A DNA stretch of 64,000 nt, taken from positions 248,001-312,000 of the forward strand of contig DASQAT010000035.1 of assembly GCA_035635555.1 (NCBI GenBank), read 5' to 3'. Within the stretch, counting starts at the first letter, position 1. Each line of letters begins with the position of its first letter. The DNA comes from Candidatus Dormiibacterota bacterium. GTDB taxonomy: Bacteria; Acidobacteriota; Polarisedimenticolia; Gp22-AA2. The notes beneath the pieces were generated by a model. The model was not told where the DNA came from. It was given only the letters and a program-made list of their open reading frames with translations, and made no database searches. Positions 1 to 11,196 of this stretch are shown here, in pieces. Both the position numbers and the translations under genes were made by a program.

Positions 1-926
1 GGCACCGGCGCGACCAGCCAGCCGGTCGCACGCAGGACCGGGCCCGGACCGGTGCGGTCGGCGAGACGGCCCCAGAGGCGGAGGGTGCACACCTTCACGA
101 TCGCGGGCGTGGCGATCAGGACACCGATCAGGAGATACGAGAAGCGCAGCTCCTTCAGCATGTAGGGGACGAAGAACGGGCTGCTCACGTACGTCGCCAG
201 ATGCAGGCTCCAGAGATAGATCGACAGCCGTCTGAATTTGTGCGAGGAGCGCGGCGGCCGCAGTCCGATGGATCGGTGCGTCTCCGGCGGACGACACGGT
301 CCGTCGGGGAGGCGGGGCAGGAGGATCGCTCCCGCCGCGCGCGCCAGCGCGGCGTACGCGAATATGACGACGAAGCCGAGAGCCTCATGACCGCTCCCGG
401 CCAGGACCGACAGCAGGATTCCGCCGCTCAGGATCGCCGCGAGGGCGCCGGACGCCTGCGCCGCGCCGCGGAGGCCGAAGAACCACCCGTGCCGGGCGGT
501 CGGCACGGCGCCCGACACCAGCGAGGTCCACACCGGGATCGCCACACCGCCGCACCCCCAGGCCAGGAATCCCAGAGCGATGAGCGAACCGACCGACCAG
601 GGAAACGGCGCGAGCACGCACAGTCCGAGCGCCGCATACCCCGCGGCCTGCGCCGACCAGGCGCGCCGCAGCAGTCGGCGCGTTTCGCCCGATCCTTCCC
701 TGACCCGGCGTGCCAGGATCTGGGCGGCCGAAGTCGCTGCGGTCGGAAGCGTCGCCACCAGGCCGAGGGCCAGCCCGCCCGCGCCAAGATACAGGGCGTA
801 CGCGCCGAGGTAGGCCTCGCCCAGGCCCTGGGCCAGCGCCTGGAACGCACCTTCGAAGGCGAGCCGGCGCGCCCCGTGGGCCCCGATCTCCGAGCGGACG
901 CTTTCCACGGCTCGAACGGTGTCCAC
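1..926 (-). CDS. MFS-type membrane transporter, C-terminal part off the window
   Basis: The minus strand reads open from about 926 to the window edge, giving some 308 residues of alternating hydrophobic segments and short basic loops, as in a 12-helix major facilitator. A glycine/alanine-rich first helix pair (AYALYLGAGGLALGLVATL) is followed by a long basic central loop and a further helix block (SIYLWSLHLATYVSSPFFV). I chose GTG at 926; TTG at 947 in the same frame, with a GAGGAG between the two, is equally possible. The C-terminal part, beyond position 1, is missing. The gene diverges from the epimerase gene. Substrate unknown; it resembles drug- or sugar-type MFS permeases only in general layout. 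The short frames at 185-850 on this strand are shadows of it. Confidence 0.75.
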   Translation of the reverse strand, partial: MDTVRAVESVRSEIGAHGARRLAFEGAFQALAQGLGEAYLGAYALYLGAGGLALGLVATLPTAATSAAQILARRVREGSGETRRLLRRAWSAQAAGYAALGLCVLAPFPWSVGSLIALGFLAWGCGGVAIPVWTSLVSGAVPTARHGWFFGLRGAAQASGALAAILSGGILLSVLAGSGHEALGFVVIFAYAALARAAGAILLPRLPDGPCRPPETHRSIGLRPPRSSHKFRRLSIYLWSLHLATYVSSPFFVPYMLKELRFSYLLIGVLIATPAIVKVCTLRLWGRLADRTGPGPVLRATGWLVAPV

Positions 927-1006
927 GATCTCCTCGATGAATCTCAATCTAGGGTCGTGGCCGGGCCGCGGCAACCGCCCCCGGCGCGCCCGGGGCGCAG
1001 GTCGGC

Positions 1007-1012
1007 TAGAAT
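1007..1012 (+). promoter_or_regulatory. Possible -10 box for the epimerase operon
   Basis: TAGAAT lies 68 bp before the GTG start of the epimerase gene in the divergent intergenic region. No convincing -35 hexamer stands at 16-18 bp upstream, so this is a weak assignment. Confidence 0.25.
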
Positions 1013-1079
1013 CTTCGCGGTGCTCAGAGCGCTCGCGCCGGTCGGCCCCTGCGAATCTGAGTCCCAGGAGGGCAGGCGC

Positions 1080-1982
1080 GTGAAAATCCTGGTCAGCGGT
1101 TCCACGGGGCTCGTCGGCTCGGCGCTCGTCCCCTCCCTGTCCACCGCCGGACACGAGGTGGCGCGTCTGGTGCGCGCGCCCGGCGCCGGATCCGCGATCT
1201 CCTGGGACCCGGCGCGCGGGGTCCTCGACCGCGCGTCCCTGGAGGGGTTCGACGCCATCGTCCACCTGTCCGGCGAGAGCATCGCCAGCGGCCGCTGGAG
1301 TGCTGTGAAGAAGACCCGCATCCACGACAGTCGTGTGACGAGCACCGCTCTTCTCGCCGGCGCGATCGCGGGCCTGTCGAGGCCACCCGGAGTTTTTCTG
1401 TGCGCCTCGGCTATCGGTTTCTACGGCGATCGCGGCGACGCGATCCTCACGGAGGACAGCCCCTCCGGGAAGGACTTCCTGTCGCGCGTCTGCCGGGCCT
1501 GGGAAGCGGCCTCCGAGCCGGCCGCGCAGAAGGGCGTGCGCGTGGTGCGGCACCGGTTCGGGATGATCCTGAGTCCCGCCGGGGGCGGGCTCGCGAAAAT
1601 GCTGCCGCCGTTCAGGCTCGGCGCCGGCGGCCGCCTCGGCAGCGGCCGGCAGTTCATCTCCTGGATCGCCATCGACGACGTCCTGGGGGCCCTCGAACAC
1701 GCCCTCAGCGCGGGAGCGCTCGCAGGCCCCGTCAACACGGTGAGCCCGCGGCCGGTGACCAACGAGGAGTTCACGAAGACCCTCGGCCGCGTCCTGCGCC
1801 GGCCGACGATCGCGGCGATGCCCGCGTTCGTGGCGCGTCTCGTGTTCGGGGAGATGGCCGACGCCCTGCTCCTTGCGAGCCAGCGCGTCGAGCCGAGGCG
1901 CCTCTTGGCGTCCGGCTACCGCTTCCGCTATCCTGACCTCGAGCCGGCCCTGCGTCACCTGCTCGATCGTCGCGCCGGATAG
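1080..1982 (+). CDS. TIGR01777-family NAD(P)-dependent epimerase/dehydratase
   Basis: A 300-residue Rossmann-fold protein of the extended short-chain dehydrogenase superfamily. The N-terminus carries the dinucleotide motif GSTGLVGSAL at residues 7-16. VHLSGESIASGRW (about 60-72) and the ASAIGFYGDRGD stretch (about 107-118) are characteristic of the TIGR01777 (SulA/YfcH-like) group. The C-terminal DUF1731-like tail (PAFVARLVFGEMADALL) is present, so it is full length. The true substrate of the family is not known. The GTG start at 1080 is supported by AGGAGGG at 1066-1072, seven bases upstream. It is the first of three co-directional genes; the next gene follows with essentially no gap. Confidence 0.88.
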   Translation: MKILVSGSTGLVGSALVPSLSTAGHEVARLVRAPGAGSAISWDPARGVLDRASLEGFDAIVHLSGESIASGRWSAVKKTRIHDSRVTSTALLAGAIAGLSRPPGVFLCASAIGFYGDRGDAILTEDSPSGKDFLSRVCRAWEAASEPAAQKGVRVVRHRFGMILSPAGGGLAKMLPPFRLGAGGRLGSGRQFISWIAIDDVLGALEHALSAGALAGPVNTVSPRPVTNEEFTKTLGRVLRRPTIAAMPAFVARLVFGEMADALLLASQRVEPRRLLASGYRFRYPDLEPALRHLLDRRAG

Positions 1983-2005
1983 TGGATCGGCCCGGGAGCG
2001 GACGC

Positions 2006-2833
2006 ATGGAGCCGGAGTACCGGGACTTCAGCCTCCTCGAGCACGCCGGCTGGGAACAGGCGGCGGGTGAATACGAGGCTCGCTGGACCGACCTCACCTC
2101 GCACTTCATCGAGCCCCTGCTGCGCGCGGTCGACCTCACCGCCGGCGCGCGGCTCCTGGACGTCGCCTGCGGTCCGGGCTACGTGGCGGCGGCGGTGCTG
2201 AGGGCGGGCGCGGTCCCAGTCGGTCTTGACTTCTCGGCAAGCATGGTCCGCCGCGCCCGCGAGCGGAATCCCGGGATCGAGTTCCTGGAGGGGGACGCCG
2301 AGCGGCTCCCGTTCGAGACGGCGCGCTTCGATCGGGTGGTGACGAACTTCGGCGTGCCGCACCTGGCGAGGCCCGGGGTCGCCTTCCGCGAGGCCCGTCG
2401 CGTCCTGCGCGCAGGCGGCCGGTTCGGGTTCACCGTCTGGGCGGCCCCGGCAGACAACCCGCTGTCGAGATATGTCTGTGATGCGATCGAGGCGCACGCG
2501 GACCTCGCCATCGATCTGCCGGAGGGGCCTCCCCGCTTCCCGCTCAGCGAGGAGCCGGCCTGCCGCCAGGTCCTCGAGGAGGCGGGGTTCGCGCCCGCGT
2601 CCATGACCTTCGAGACGGTGCGGGCGACGTGGCGTGTCCCGAGCGCGGAGTTCCTCTTCGAAGCGGAGCTCAAGGGAGGCGTTCGGACCGCCGCCGTCCT
2701 GGCGCGGCAGTCTGCGGGCCGCCTGGTCGCCATCCGCGCAGCCATCGCGGACGCGGTGCGGGCGCACGCCGTCCCCGGAGGGTTCGCCATCCCGGCGACG
2801 GCCCACGTCGTGGCGGCGGCCGCCCCCTCCTGA
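2006..2833 (+). CDS. Class I SAM-dependent methyltransferase
   Basis: About 275 residues with the class I methyltransferase fold. Motif I is LLDVACGPGYVA near residues 51-62, the acidic end of strand 2 is VGLDFSASM, and motif II is GDAERLPFETARFDRVV. The order and the Methyltransf_11-like core resemble UbiE/ArsM-type small-molecule methyltransferases; the C-terminal half is variable and gives no substrate. I prefer ATG at 2006, preceded by GGGAGCG; an upstream GTG at 1982 overlaps the TAG of the epimerase gene and would add eight residues. It probably belongs to one transcript with the epimerase and the MFS gene that follows 16 bp later. Confidence 0.85.
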   Translation: MEPEYRDFSLLEHAGWEQAAGEYEARWTDLTSHFIEPLLRAVDLTAGARLLDVACGPGYVAAAVLRAGAVPVGLDFSASMVRRARERNPGIEFLEGDAERLPFETARFDRVVTNFGVPHLARPGVAFREARRVLRAGGRFGFTVWAAPADNPLSRYVCDAIEAHADLAIDLPEGPPRFPLSEEPACRQVLEEAGFAPASMTFETVRATWRVPSAEFLFEAELKGGVRTAAVLARQSAGRLVAIRAAIADAVRAHAVPGGFAIPATAHVVAAAAPS

Positions 2834-2849
2834 ACGACCGCCGCACCGG

Positions 2850-4118
2850 ATGAGGCATCCCTGGCAAGGACTCGGAAGCCTGCCGCGCGGCGTCTGGATC
2901 CTCTCCCTGACCACCCTCATCAACAGGCTGGGGACGATGGCGCTCCCCTTTCTCGTGCTCTATCTGACCAGGAGCCGCGGGTTCACGGCGGGGCGGGCCG
3001 GCCTTGTGATGGCGGTCTACGGTCTCACGGCGGTCATCGCGGGGCCGACGGCCGGCAGGCTGAGCGATCGGATCGGGGCGGTGCGCGTCCTGCAGGCGTC
3101 GCTCCTTTTCTCCGGTCTCGTCGTCCTGGTCTATCCGCTGGCCCGGAGTCCCGCCGCCATCTTCGCGCTGACGATCGCCTGGGCCTTCACCAACGAGGCC
3201 TTCCGCCCGGCGAACCTGTCGATGGTCTCCGACCTGGCCGGGCCGGATCAGAGGCGGACGGCCTTCGCCCTCGTCCGTCTCGCGATCAACCTGGGGATGA
3301 GCGTCGGGCCGGCGGCGGGCGGCTTCCTGGCGATGGTGTCGTTCCCCGCGATCTTCATCGTGAACGGCGCCGCTTCGATCCTGGCCTGTGTCGTGCTCAC
3401 CCTCCTGGCCGGGTGGCTGCGGAGGCCGGGCGCGCCTGAGCGCCCCGTCCCGGACACCCGGACCGATGCCGGGACGGGGCCCTGGAGCGATTTCACCGAT
3501 CGGCGTCTTCTTTATTTCCTGGCGGCGCTTCTGCCGGTCCTCATGGTGTTCTTCCAGCACGAGGCCGCGATGTCACTGTATTTCGTGCGCGACCTCGGAC
3601 AGCTCGAATCGTCCTTCGGTCTCCTGTTCACGATCAACACGGTGCTGATCATTTTTCTCGAAGTGCCTCTCAATTTGAGGATGGCCGCCTGGCCCTACCC
3701 GAGAACGCTGGCGCTCGGTGCGTTCCTGGTCGGCGCCGGCTTCGGGGGGATGGCGCTCGCGAGCGGCTTCTGGAGTGTCGCGACCACCGTCGTGATCTGG
3801 ACCTTCGGAGAGATGGTCCTCCTGCCCGCGAGCGCCGGCTACGCGGCGGAGATCGCCCCCGCCGACCGGCGCGGAGCCTACATGGGTCTCTACACGATGT
3901 CGTTCAGCGCCGCGTTCGCCCTGGGCCCCTGGCTGGGGACCGCGACGCTCGATCGGTCCGGCCCGGCCGTCCTCTGGGGTGCCGCCTTCCTGCTCGGCTG
4001 CCTGTCGGCGCTGATGATGGGACGGGTCCGGTCGGCATCTCGGATCCGGAAAGTCGACGTCCCACAAGCGGACACCGGCGGCGGACCGGCGGCTCCGAGT
4101 CGGATACCATCCTCCTGA
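2850..4118 (+). CDS. MFS transporter (12 helices, drug-efflux-like)
   Basis: A 422-residue major facilitator. The loop 2-3 signature GRLSDRIGAVRVL is present near residue 65-77, followed by helices through about residue 190, a charged central loop (RPVPDTRTDAGTGPW) and a second six-helix block. NEAFRPANLSMVSDL resembles the helix 4-5 region of MdtH/DHA1-type exporters. The start is set at ATG 2850 because the frame upstream overlaps the methyltransferase and is arginine/serine-rich non-protein. The substrate cannot be read from sequence. It is likely co-transcribed with the two upstream genes; the sigma-54-type promoter lies 30 bp after its stop. Confidence 0.85.
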   Translation: MRHPWQGLGSLPRGVWILSLTTLINRLGTMALPFLVLYLTRSRGFTAGRAGLVMAVYGLTAVIAGPTAGRLSDRIGAVRVLQASLLFSGLVVLVYPLARSPAAIFALTIAWAFTNEAFRPANLSMVSDLAGPDQRRTAFALVRLAINLGMSVGPAAGGFLAMVSFPAIFIVNGAASILACVVLTLLAGWLRRPGAPERPVPDTRTDAGTGPWSDFTDRRLLYFLAALLPVLMVFFQHEAAMSLYFVRDLGQLESSFGLLFTINTVLIIFLEVPLNLRMAAWPYPRTLALGAFLVGAGFGGMALASGFWSVATTVVIWTFGEMVLLPASAGYAAEIAPADRRGAYMGLYTMSFSAAFALGPWLGTATLDRSGPAVLWGAAFLLGCLSALMMGRVRSASRIRKVDVPQADTGGGPAAPSRIPSS

Positions 4119-4147
4119 GAATCCATCACTTAGGCTCCGAGGGCAGG

Positions 4148-4164
4148 TTGGTACGGTTCTCGCT
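4148..4164 (+). promoter_or_regulatory. Candidate sigma-54 (-24/-12) promoter of the export operon
   Basis: The sequence TTGGTACGGTTCTCGCT matches the RpoN consensus TTGGCACG-N4-TTGCT with two mismatches. It keeps the invariant GG and GC doublets exactly ten bases apart. It lies in the 95-bp gap after the MFS gene and would start RNA near 4175, about 39 bases before the adaptor ATG, which has AGGGAG as ribosome site. The cluster it precedes ends with an NtrC-type activator and an NtrY-type kinase, so control by that pair is the natural inference. Confidence 0.6.
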
Positions 4165-4213
4165 CTAGAAACGGGCAGCTCGGGATGGAAATCCGTCTTC
4201 AGGGAGTGGATCC

Positions 4214-5467
4214 ATGGACGTACCGCGTCAGATCAACAAGCGCAGCCGCACCGTCACCCGCACCCTGTACGGCATCGGCGGAGTGACCGTGCTGGCCGCC
4301 ATCACGGTCGGCCTGTCGCACCTGAAGCCGGCCGCCCCGTCGGTGTCGCGCGCCACGGTGTGGGTCGACACGGTGAAGCGCGGCCCGATGCTGCGGCAGG
4401 TGCGCGGCCTGGGGACGCTGGTGCCCGAGGAGATCCGCTGGATCCCGGCCACGACCGAGGGGCGCGTCGAGCGGATCCTCATCAAGCCCGGGACCGCGGT
4501 GAAGGCGGACTCGATCATTCTGGAGATGAGCAACCCCGAGCTGGAGAACTCCGCCAGCGACGCGGAGTGGCAGCTCAAGGCGGCGGAGGCCGACTTCACC
4601 AACACCAAGGTCAAGCTGGAGAGCCAGCTCCTCGATCAGAAGGGGGCGTTCGCGTCGACGGAGGCGACCGCCAAGCAGGCGAGTCTCCAGGCGCAGGCGG
4701 ACACCGAGCTGGCGCAGCACGGCCTCATCTCCGATCTCACCTTGAAGCTGTCGCAGTCGAGGGCGGAGGAGTCGGCGATCCGTCTCGAGTTCGACCGGAA
4801 GCGGCTGGAGATCGCCGCCGAGTCGACCGAGGCCGAGCTCCGGGCGCAGCAGGCGCGTCTCGAGCAGCTGCGGGCCCAGGCGGAGCTGCGGCACAACCAG
4901 GTCCGGCAGCTCAAGGTGCGCGCCGGGATCGAGGGGGTGCTGCAGCAGCTCCCCGTCGAAGTCGGACAGAGGCTGGCGCCCGGGGCGACGCTCGCCAAGG
5001 TGACGGTTCCGGGACGCCTGAAGGCCGAGCTGAAGATCGCCGAGACCCAGGCGAAGGACATCCAGATCGGCCAGCGCGCCTCGATCGACACGCGCAACGG
5101 CGTCGTCGAGGGGAAGGTGTCGCGCGTCGACCCGGCGGTGCTGAACGGCACGGTCACGGTGGACGTGGCGATGGTCGGAGCGCTGCCCAAGGGGGCGCGC
5201 CCGGACTTGAGCGTCGAGGGGACGGTCGAGCTCGAGCGGCTCGACGACGTCCTGTACGTCGGCCGCCCCGCCTTCGGGCAGGAGCAGAGCGTCGTCGGCC
5301 TGTTCCGTCTCGCGGACCAGGGGGCGAACGCCGTCCGGGTGCAGGTGAAGCTGGGACGCTCCTCCGTGAACACCGTGGAGATCCTCGACGGCCTGCAGGC
5401 CGGCGACCAGGTGATCTTGTCCGATACTTCGGCGTGGGACGCCTTCGATCGACTTCGTCTGAACTGA
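4214..5467 (+). CDS. HlyD/MacA-type periplasmic adaptor (membrane fusion protein)
   Basis: A 417-residue membrane fusion protein. It has a cytoplasmic basic start, one membrane anchor at about residues 17-36, a lipoyl/barrel-sandwich half (GTLVPEEIRWIPATTEGRV), and a long alpha-helical hairpin rich in E, Q, R and A at about 105-235. The return barrel half (IEGVLQQLPVEVGQRLAPGATLAKV) and a beta-barrel domain with GLQAGDQVILS near the end complete it. It would link inner-membrane ABC permeases to an outer-membrane channel. It is the first gene of the export operon, behind a sigma-54-type promoter, and the ATPase gene follows 20 bp later. No TolC-type channel gene is in the window. Confidence 0.9.
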   Translation: MDVPRQINKRSRTVTRTLYGIGGVTVLAAITVGLSHLKPAAPSVSRATVWVDTVKRGPMLRQVRGLGTLVPEEIRWIPATTEGRVERILIKPGTAVKADSIILEMSNPELENSASDAEWQLKAAEADFTNTKVKLESQLLDQKGAFASTEATAKQASLQAQADTELAQHGLISDLTLKLSQSRAEESAIRLEFDRKRLEIAAESTEAELRAQQARLEQLRAQAELRHNQVRQLKVRAGIEGVLQQLPVEVGQRLAPGATLAKVTVPGRLKAELKIAETQAKDIQIGQRASIDTRNGVVEGKVSRVDPAVLNGTVTVDVAMVGALPKGARPDLSVEGTVELERLDDVLYVGRPAFGQEQSVVGLFRLADQGANAVRVQVKLGRSSVNTVEILDGLQAGDQVILSDTSAWDAFDRLRLN

Positions 5468-5487
5468 CGCATGACCCAGGAGACCGC

Positions 5488-6195
<708 letters not shown>

Positions 6196-6350
6196 TCCGC
6201 GCCTTCGGAGCGTCATGACCATCGTCGAGCTCGCCCCGGCCCTGACCGCATTCCGCCCGGTCCTCGTCCCGCTGCTGAACGGGGGGAGCGGCATGGCCGG
6301 GGCGCGACCCCGCGACGGCCTGGACGCGCCGCCGCCGCTTCGCTAGTCAC

Positions 6351-8765
6351 ATGGACACGCTCCTGCAGGACCTGCGGTACGCGTTCCGGACCCTGGGAAA
6401 AAATCCCGGCTTCGCCGCGGTGGCGGTGCTGGCGCTGGCGCTCGGAATAGGCGCCAACACCGCCATCTTCAGCGTCGTGAACGCGGTGCTCCTGCGGCCG
6501 CTTCCCTTCCCCGACCCCGACCGTCTGACGATGGTGTACTCCTTCAACCCCGCGAAGGGATTCCCGAGGTTTCCGGTCTCGGTACCCGACTTCATCGACT
6601 GGCGCGGCCAGAGCCGCCTCTTCGAAGGGATGGCGGCGGTCGATGGCGCGCCGTACAACCTCAGCGAGGGAGCCGAGCCCGAGCGCCTGAACGGATCGCG
6701 CGTCTCGGCCTCGTTTCTCGGCGTGTTCGGGATCAAGCCGGCGCTCGGCCGCGACCTCCTTCCTGACGACGAACGCGAAGGGGCCGGGCCGGTCGTCCTG
6801 ATCGGACACGGGCTGTGGACCCGGCGCTTCGGCGTGGACCCCGCCATCGTCGGCCGGACGATCGCGCTGAACGGCAGGCGTCACACGGTCATCGGCGTCC
6901 TGCCGAGGGAGTACTCGTTCCCGAATCACTCCGAGCTCTGGACGCCGATCACGTTCGAACACGACGAGCTGACGGCTCGCGGCGCGCACTATCTGAACGT
7001 GTTCGCCCGTCTCCGGCCGGGCGTGACGATTCAGGCGGCCCAGACCGAGATGGGGACGATCGCGGCGCGCCTGCGGCAGCAGTATCCGGACACGAACACG
7101 GGGTGGGAGGCGCGCGTCTCGCCGCTTTCCGAGATGATCGTGGGGAAGATCAGGCCCGCTCTTCTGGTCCTCCTCGGCGCCGTCTGCTTCGTCCTCCTGA
7201 TCGCCTGCGCGAATGTCGCCAACCTCCTCCTGGCGCGGGCGGCGGAGCGCCAGAAGGAGGTCGCCATCCGTCTCGCGCTCGGCGCCAGCCGGACGCGTCT
7301 CGTGCGCCAGCTCCTGACCGAGAGCGCCCTTCTGGGTCTCGTCGGCGGACTGTGCGGGCTCGTCCTCGCGCTCTGGGGCACCGATCTCCTGGTCGCGGCG
7401 GGCGGGGACAATCTGCCGCGTTTCCGCGAAATCAGCGTCGACGGCAGAGTCCTGCTCTTCACGATCGGCCTCTCCCTCGTGACCGGATTGTTCTTCGGAG
7501 TGGTCCCGGCCCTGCAGGCGTCGCGGCCGGACATCAACGACACCCTCAAGGAAGGCGGGCGCGGCGGCACCTCGGGGCCCGGACGTCACCGACTGCGCGG
7601 CGCCCTGGCGATCGGGGAGATCGCCCTGGCTCTCGTCCTCCTCGTCGGCGCGGGGCTGATGTTCAGGAGCTTCCGGGAGCTGCTCTCGGTCGATCCCGGG
7701 TTCCGGCCGGACCACCTGCTCACGCTCGATGTCGCGCTGCCCGAGACGAAATACGTGGACGGCGCGCGCCAGACCGCATTCCTCAACGAGACTCTCGAGA
7801 GACTGGGGGCGCTCCCCGGCGTGGTCTCGGCGGCCGCGGCCACGACCGTGCCGCTCTCCGGCGGGATCATCTCCTACTCGTTCAGCATCGACGGGCGGCC
7901 GGAGGAGCCGCCGTCCCGGAGGTCCTCGGTGCGCTACGACGCGGTCAGCGCCGGGTTCTTCCGCACCATGGACATCCGGATCCTGCAGGGAAGGAGCCTG
8001 CTGGACTCCGACGCGGCCGGCTCTCCACGGGTTGTCGTCATCAGCGCCAACCTGGCGAAGAAGTATTTCTCCGGAGAGACCCCGATCGGCCGGCGGATCC
8101 GCATCGACAACGACGCCGCGCGGGCGCCGCGGGAGATCGTCGGCGTGGTCGCCGACGTGAAGCACTCTTCGCTCGACGTGGAGGCCGCTCCGCATGTCTA
8201 CGAGCCGTTGCCGCAGGCCCCTTCGACCTGGCTCACCTTCGTCCTGCGCGCCACGGTCGAGCCGATGGGCCTGGCGACCGCCGCGCGCGCGGCGGTCCTC
8301 GCGATCGATCGCGAGCAGCCGGTCTCGGAGATGAAGACCGGCGAGGCGCTGGTCTCCGACTCGGTCGCCCAGCCGCGTCTCGCCATGCTCCTCCTCGGGG
8401 TGTTCGCCGCCGTCGCGCTGCTCCTTGCCGCGGTGGGGACGTACGGTGTGATCGCCTACTCGGTGAGCCAGAGGACGCACGAGTTCGGCGTGCGCATGGC
8501 GCTCGGCGCCGGTCGGCGCGAGGTGCTCGGGCTCGTCGTCCGGCAGGGTCTCCTGCTCGCGTCCCTGGGCGTCGGGCTCGGTCTCGCGGCGGCCGCCGGC
8601 GCGACGCGCCTCCTTTCCGGGCTCCTCTACGGCGTCAGTCCGACGGACCCCGTCACGTACGCCTCCGTGGCGGCTCTCCTCACCGCCGTGTCGCTGGTCG
8701 CGTGCCTCGTGCCCGCCCGCCGCGCCACGCGGGTGGATCCCGTGATAGCACTTCGCTACGAGTAG
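6351..8765 (+). CDS. ADOP-family duplicated ABC permease, copy 1
   Basis: An 804-residue permease made of two MacB_PCD + FtsX units, the layout of the acidobacterial duplicated orphan permease family. The hallmark start [16 protein letters not shown] leads into helix 1 (about 22-44, ending [10 protein letters not shown]). A periplasmic domain follows, then three helices between about 265 and 390, a linking helix near 415-435, a second periplasmic domain, and three C-terminal helices ending in the family tail [17 protein letters not shown]. Of the five copies it is the one closest to the adaptor/ATPase pair. The gap before it (6196-6350) holds no convincing gene. Substrate unknown; MacB relatives export peptides, lipids or lipoproteins. 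Confidence 0.92.
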   Translation: MDTLLQDLRYAFRTLGKNPGFAAVAVLALALGIGANTAIFSVVNAVLLRPLPFPDPDRLTMVYSFNPAKGFPRFPVSVPDFIDWRGQSRLFEGMAAVDGAPYNLSEGAEPERLNGSRVSASFLGVFGIKPALGRDLLPDDEREGAGPVVLIGHGLWTRRFGVDPAIVGRTIALNGRRHTVIGVLPREYSFPNHSELWTPITFEHDELTARGAHYLNVFARLRPGVTIQAAQTEMGTIAARLRQQYPDTNTGWEARVSPLSEMIVGKIRPALLVLLGAVCFVLLIACANVANLLLARAAERQKEVAIRLALGASRTRLVRQLLTESALLGLVGGLCGLVLALWGTDLLVAAGGDNLPRFREISVDGRVLLFTIGLSLVTGLFFGVVPALQASRPDINDTLKEGGRGGTSGPGRHRLRGALAIGEIALALVLLVGAGLMFRSFRELLSVDPGFRPDHLLTLDVALPETKYVDGARQTAFLNETLERLGALPGVVSAAAATTVPLSGGIISYSFSIDGRPEEPPSRRSSVRYDAVSAGFFRTMDIRILQGRSLLDSDAAGSPRVVVISANLAKKYFSGETPIGRRIRIDNDAARAPREIVGVVADVKHSSLDVEAAPHVYEPLPQAPSTWLTFVLRATVEPMGLATAARAAVLAIDREQPVSEMKTGEALVSDSVAQPRLAMLLLGVFAAVALLLAAVGTYGVIAYSVSQRTHEFGVRMALGAGRREVLGLVVRQGLLLASLGVGLGLAAAAGATRLLSGLLYGVSPTDPVTYASVAALLTAVSLVACLVPARRATRVDPVIALRYE

Positions 8766-8773
8766 GAGGTCTC

Positions 8774-11188
8774 ATGGACACTCTCTTCCAGGACCTGCGC
8801 TATGCGCTGCGGATGCTGGCGAAGAGTCCCGGCTTCACGGCGGTGGCGGCGATCACGCTGGCGCTCGGCATCGGCGTCAACACCGCGATCTTCAGCGTCG
8901 TGAACGGCACGCTGTTGCGTCCCCTTCCCTATCCCGCGCCGGACCGCCTGATGTTCGTCACCATCGATCGCGGGGAGCATGGCCGCCGGTTCACGCTGTC
9001 GAGCTCCGACTTCCAGACGCTGAAGGAAAAGATGCGGAGCTTCGAGTCGCTGGCCGCGGTGCGGCCGGACCGCGTCAACTTCAAGGCGGGAGGGGAGCCG
9101 GAGCGGATCACCGCGATGTGGGCGAGCGCCGATTTCTTCGCCGCCCTCGGCGTCGCGCCGCGGATCGGGCGCGGCTTCTCGGCGGGCGAGGACCGGCCGG
9201 GGAGACCGCCGGTCGCGGTGGTGAGCCACGCGCTCTGGCAGCGCGCCCTGTCGGGCGACCCGGCCGCCGTCGGCCGCACCGTCACCCTGGACGGCCGCGC
9301 GTTCACGGTCGTCGGCGTGATGCCCCCGGGCTTCACGTTCCTCCGTTCGAGCGACGTATGGCCGATCCTGCAGCTCGATCCGCCGCTGAAGAGGCCGCCG
9401 TTCTTCCTGAGGCTCGTGGGGAGGCTCCGGCCGGGAGTCGGATCGGCGCAGCTGGGCGCCGAGCTCGGAGCCCTGCACGACGTCGTCCGCCGCGAGTATC
9501 CGGACGCGACGGAGCCGCGCTGGGCATTCGCGGCCGAGCCGCTCAAGGAGTACATCGTCGGCGACGTCCGGCCGGCGCTCCTCGTCCTCCTGGTCGCGGT
9601 CGGCTTCGTGCTCCTGATCGCGACGGCGAACGTGTCGAACCTCCTCCTGTCGCGGGCGGCGACGCGTCAGAAAGAAATGGCCCTGCGCACGGCGCTCGGG
9701 GCGTCGCGCCGGCGGCTGGTCCGCCAGCTCCTGACCGAGAGCCTGATGCTCGCGGTTGTCGGCGGCGGCCTCGGCCTCGTGGCCGGTCTCTGGGGGATCG
9801 ACCTGCTGCGCGCGATCGCGCCGGAGAACTTCCCGCGCGCGACAGACATCGGGATCGATCGCGCGGCGCTCGCCTTCACGTCGATCGTAGCGCTCGCGAG
9901 CGGCATTCTGTTCGGCCTCGCCCCGGCCCTGCAGCTCTCGAAGGCACCTCTCAACGAGACGCTCAAGCAGGGGGGACGCGGCGTGACCGAGTCGCGCGGG
10001 CGGCAGCGGATGCGCGGTCTTCTGGTCGCGGCGCAGACGACGCTGGCGCTGATGCTCCTGGTGGGCGCGGGTCTCATGGTCAGGAGCTTCCAGCGCCTGC
10101 AGGAGGTCGATCCGGGCTTCATTCCGGACCATCTGATGACGGCCCAGATCGCCCTGCCGCAGAGTCGCGCCGTCGATCCGGCGCGGCGGACCGCGTTTTA
10201 CAAGGAGCTCGTCGAGCGCGTCCGCGTCCTGCCGGGGGTCGAGGAGGCGAGCTTCAGCGATTCCGTCCCCCCGACCGGCCTGGGCATCCTGGAAGTCCTC
10301 GGCGTCGAGGGGCAGGAGGTCCCGGCCGGCGAGAACCATCCCCTGATCGAGGAGATCCTGGTCGGGACGGACTACTTCCGCACCCTGGGGATCCCGCTGC
10401 TGTCGGGCCGCCCGCCGGCCGCCTCGGACGGCGCCGACGCGCCGCCGGTGGCGCTGGTCAACGACACCCTGGCGCGGCGCTACTTCCCGGGCCGGGAGGC
10501 CGTCGGCAAGCGGATCCGCGCCGGCGGCTTCGGCCCCGACGATCCCTGGATCACGATCATCGGCGTCGTCGGAGACGTGAAGAACAACGGTCTCGACGCC
10601 GGTCGCGCGCCCGCGATCTACGTCCCCTACGAGCAGCTGCCGATGGAGGGCGAGACGCACCTCCTGGTGCGCAGCCTCCTCGGGACAGAGGGGCTGGTCG
10701 AGGCGGTGCGCCGCCAGGTCCGGGAGATCGACCCGGGGCTGCCGCTCGGTCCCGTCCGGACAGGCGGCCAGCTCCTGGCCGCGGCCACCGGGCGTCCCCG
10801 CTTCAACACGCTGCTCATCCTTCTCTTCGCCCTCGTGGCGATGCTCCTCGCCGCGGTCGGGATCTACGGTGTTGTGTCCTACTCCGCCTCGCAGCGCACG
10901 CACGAGATCGGCGTGCGCCTGGCGCTGGGGGCGCGCCCGCGCGACGTCATCGCGCTCGTCCTCGGCCAGGGGATGCGGCCGGTCCTCGCGGGAGTGGGGG
11001 CCGGGCTCCTGGGGGCCTTCCTCCTGACGCGGACCATGCGCAGTCTCCTGTTCGGCGTGAGCGCGACCGATCCCCTCACCTTCGCTCTCATCGCCCTCTT
11101 CCTGGCGTCCGTCGCGCTCGCCGCCTGCTATCTCCCGGCCCGGCGCGCGACGCGCGTCGATCCGATGATCGCCCTGCGGGCGGAATAA
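8774..11188 (+). CDS. ADOP-family duplicated ABC permease, copy 2
   Basis: 804 residues, same two-unit architecture as copy 1. It opens with [19 protein letters not shown], has the FtsX core [21 protein letters not shown] near residue 275-295, and ends [20 protein letters not shown] at 8774 follows AGGAGGT by three bases, and the gene starts eight bases after copy 1 stops, so the two are surely co-transcribed. The core has TANVSN where the other copies have CANVAN, and the two periplasmic domains differ from copy 1 much more than the membrane segments do. That pattern suits functional divergence after duplication. Confidence 0.92.
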   Translation: MDTLFQDLRYALRMLAKSPGFTAVAAITLALGIGVNTAIFSVVNGTLLRPLPYPAPDRLMFVTIDRGEHGRRFTLSSSDFQTLKEKMRSFESLAAVRPDRVNFKAGGEPERITAMWASADFFAALGVAPRIGRGFSAGEDRPGRPPVAVVSHALWQRALSGDPAAVGRTVTLDGRAFTVVGVMPPGFTFLRSSDVWPILQLDPPLKRPPFFLRLVGRLRPGVGSAQLGAELGALHDVVRREYPDATEPRWAFAAEPLKEYIVGDVRPALLVLLVAVGFVLLIATANVSNLLLSRAATRQKEMALRTALGASRRRLVRQLLTESLMLAVVGGGLGLVAGLWGIDLLRAIAPENFPRATDIGIDRAALAFTSIVALASGILFGLAPALQLSKAPLNETLKQGGRGVTESRGRQRMRGLLVAAQTTLALMLLVGAGLMVRSFQRLQEVDPGFIPDHLMTAQIALPQSRAVDPARRTAFYKELVERVRVLPGVEEASFSDSVPPTGLGILEVLGVEGQEVPAGENHPLIEEILVGTDYFRTLGIPLLSGRPPAASDGADAPPVALVNDTLARRYFPGREAVGKRIRAGGFGPDDPWITIIGVVGDVKNNGLDAGRAPAIYVPYEQLPMEGETHLLVRSLLGTEGLVEAVRRQVREIDPGLPLGPVRTGGQLLAAATGRPRFNTLLILLFALVAMLLAAVGIYGVVSYSASQRTHEIGVRLALGARPRDVIALVLGQGMRPVLAGVGAGLLGAFLLTRTMRSLLFGVSATDPLTFALIALFLASVALAACYLPARRATRVDPMIALRAE

Positions 11189-11196
11189 GGGACACG

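Noticed and set aside
185-850. Broken-looking short frames on the minus strand suggesting a frameshifted gene
   Set aside because: A single uninterrupted MFS frame from 926 to the window edge explains the region; it starts with GTG and has no stop inside the window.
201-1079. Upstream extension of the epimerase frame to 201
   Set aside because: The added residues are arginine-rich low-complexity sequence and overlap the real MFS gene on the other strand; GTG 1080 has a proper ribosome site.
6215-6346. 43-codon frame between the first ATPase and permease 1
   Set aside because: No ribosome site, no similarity to the permease tail or any family I know; composition like non-coding sequence.
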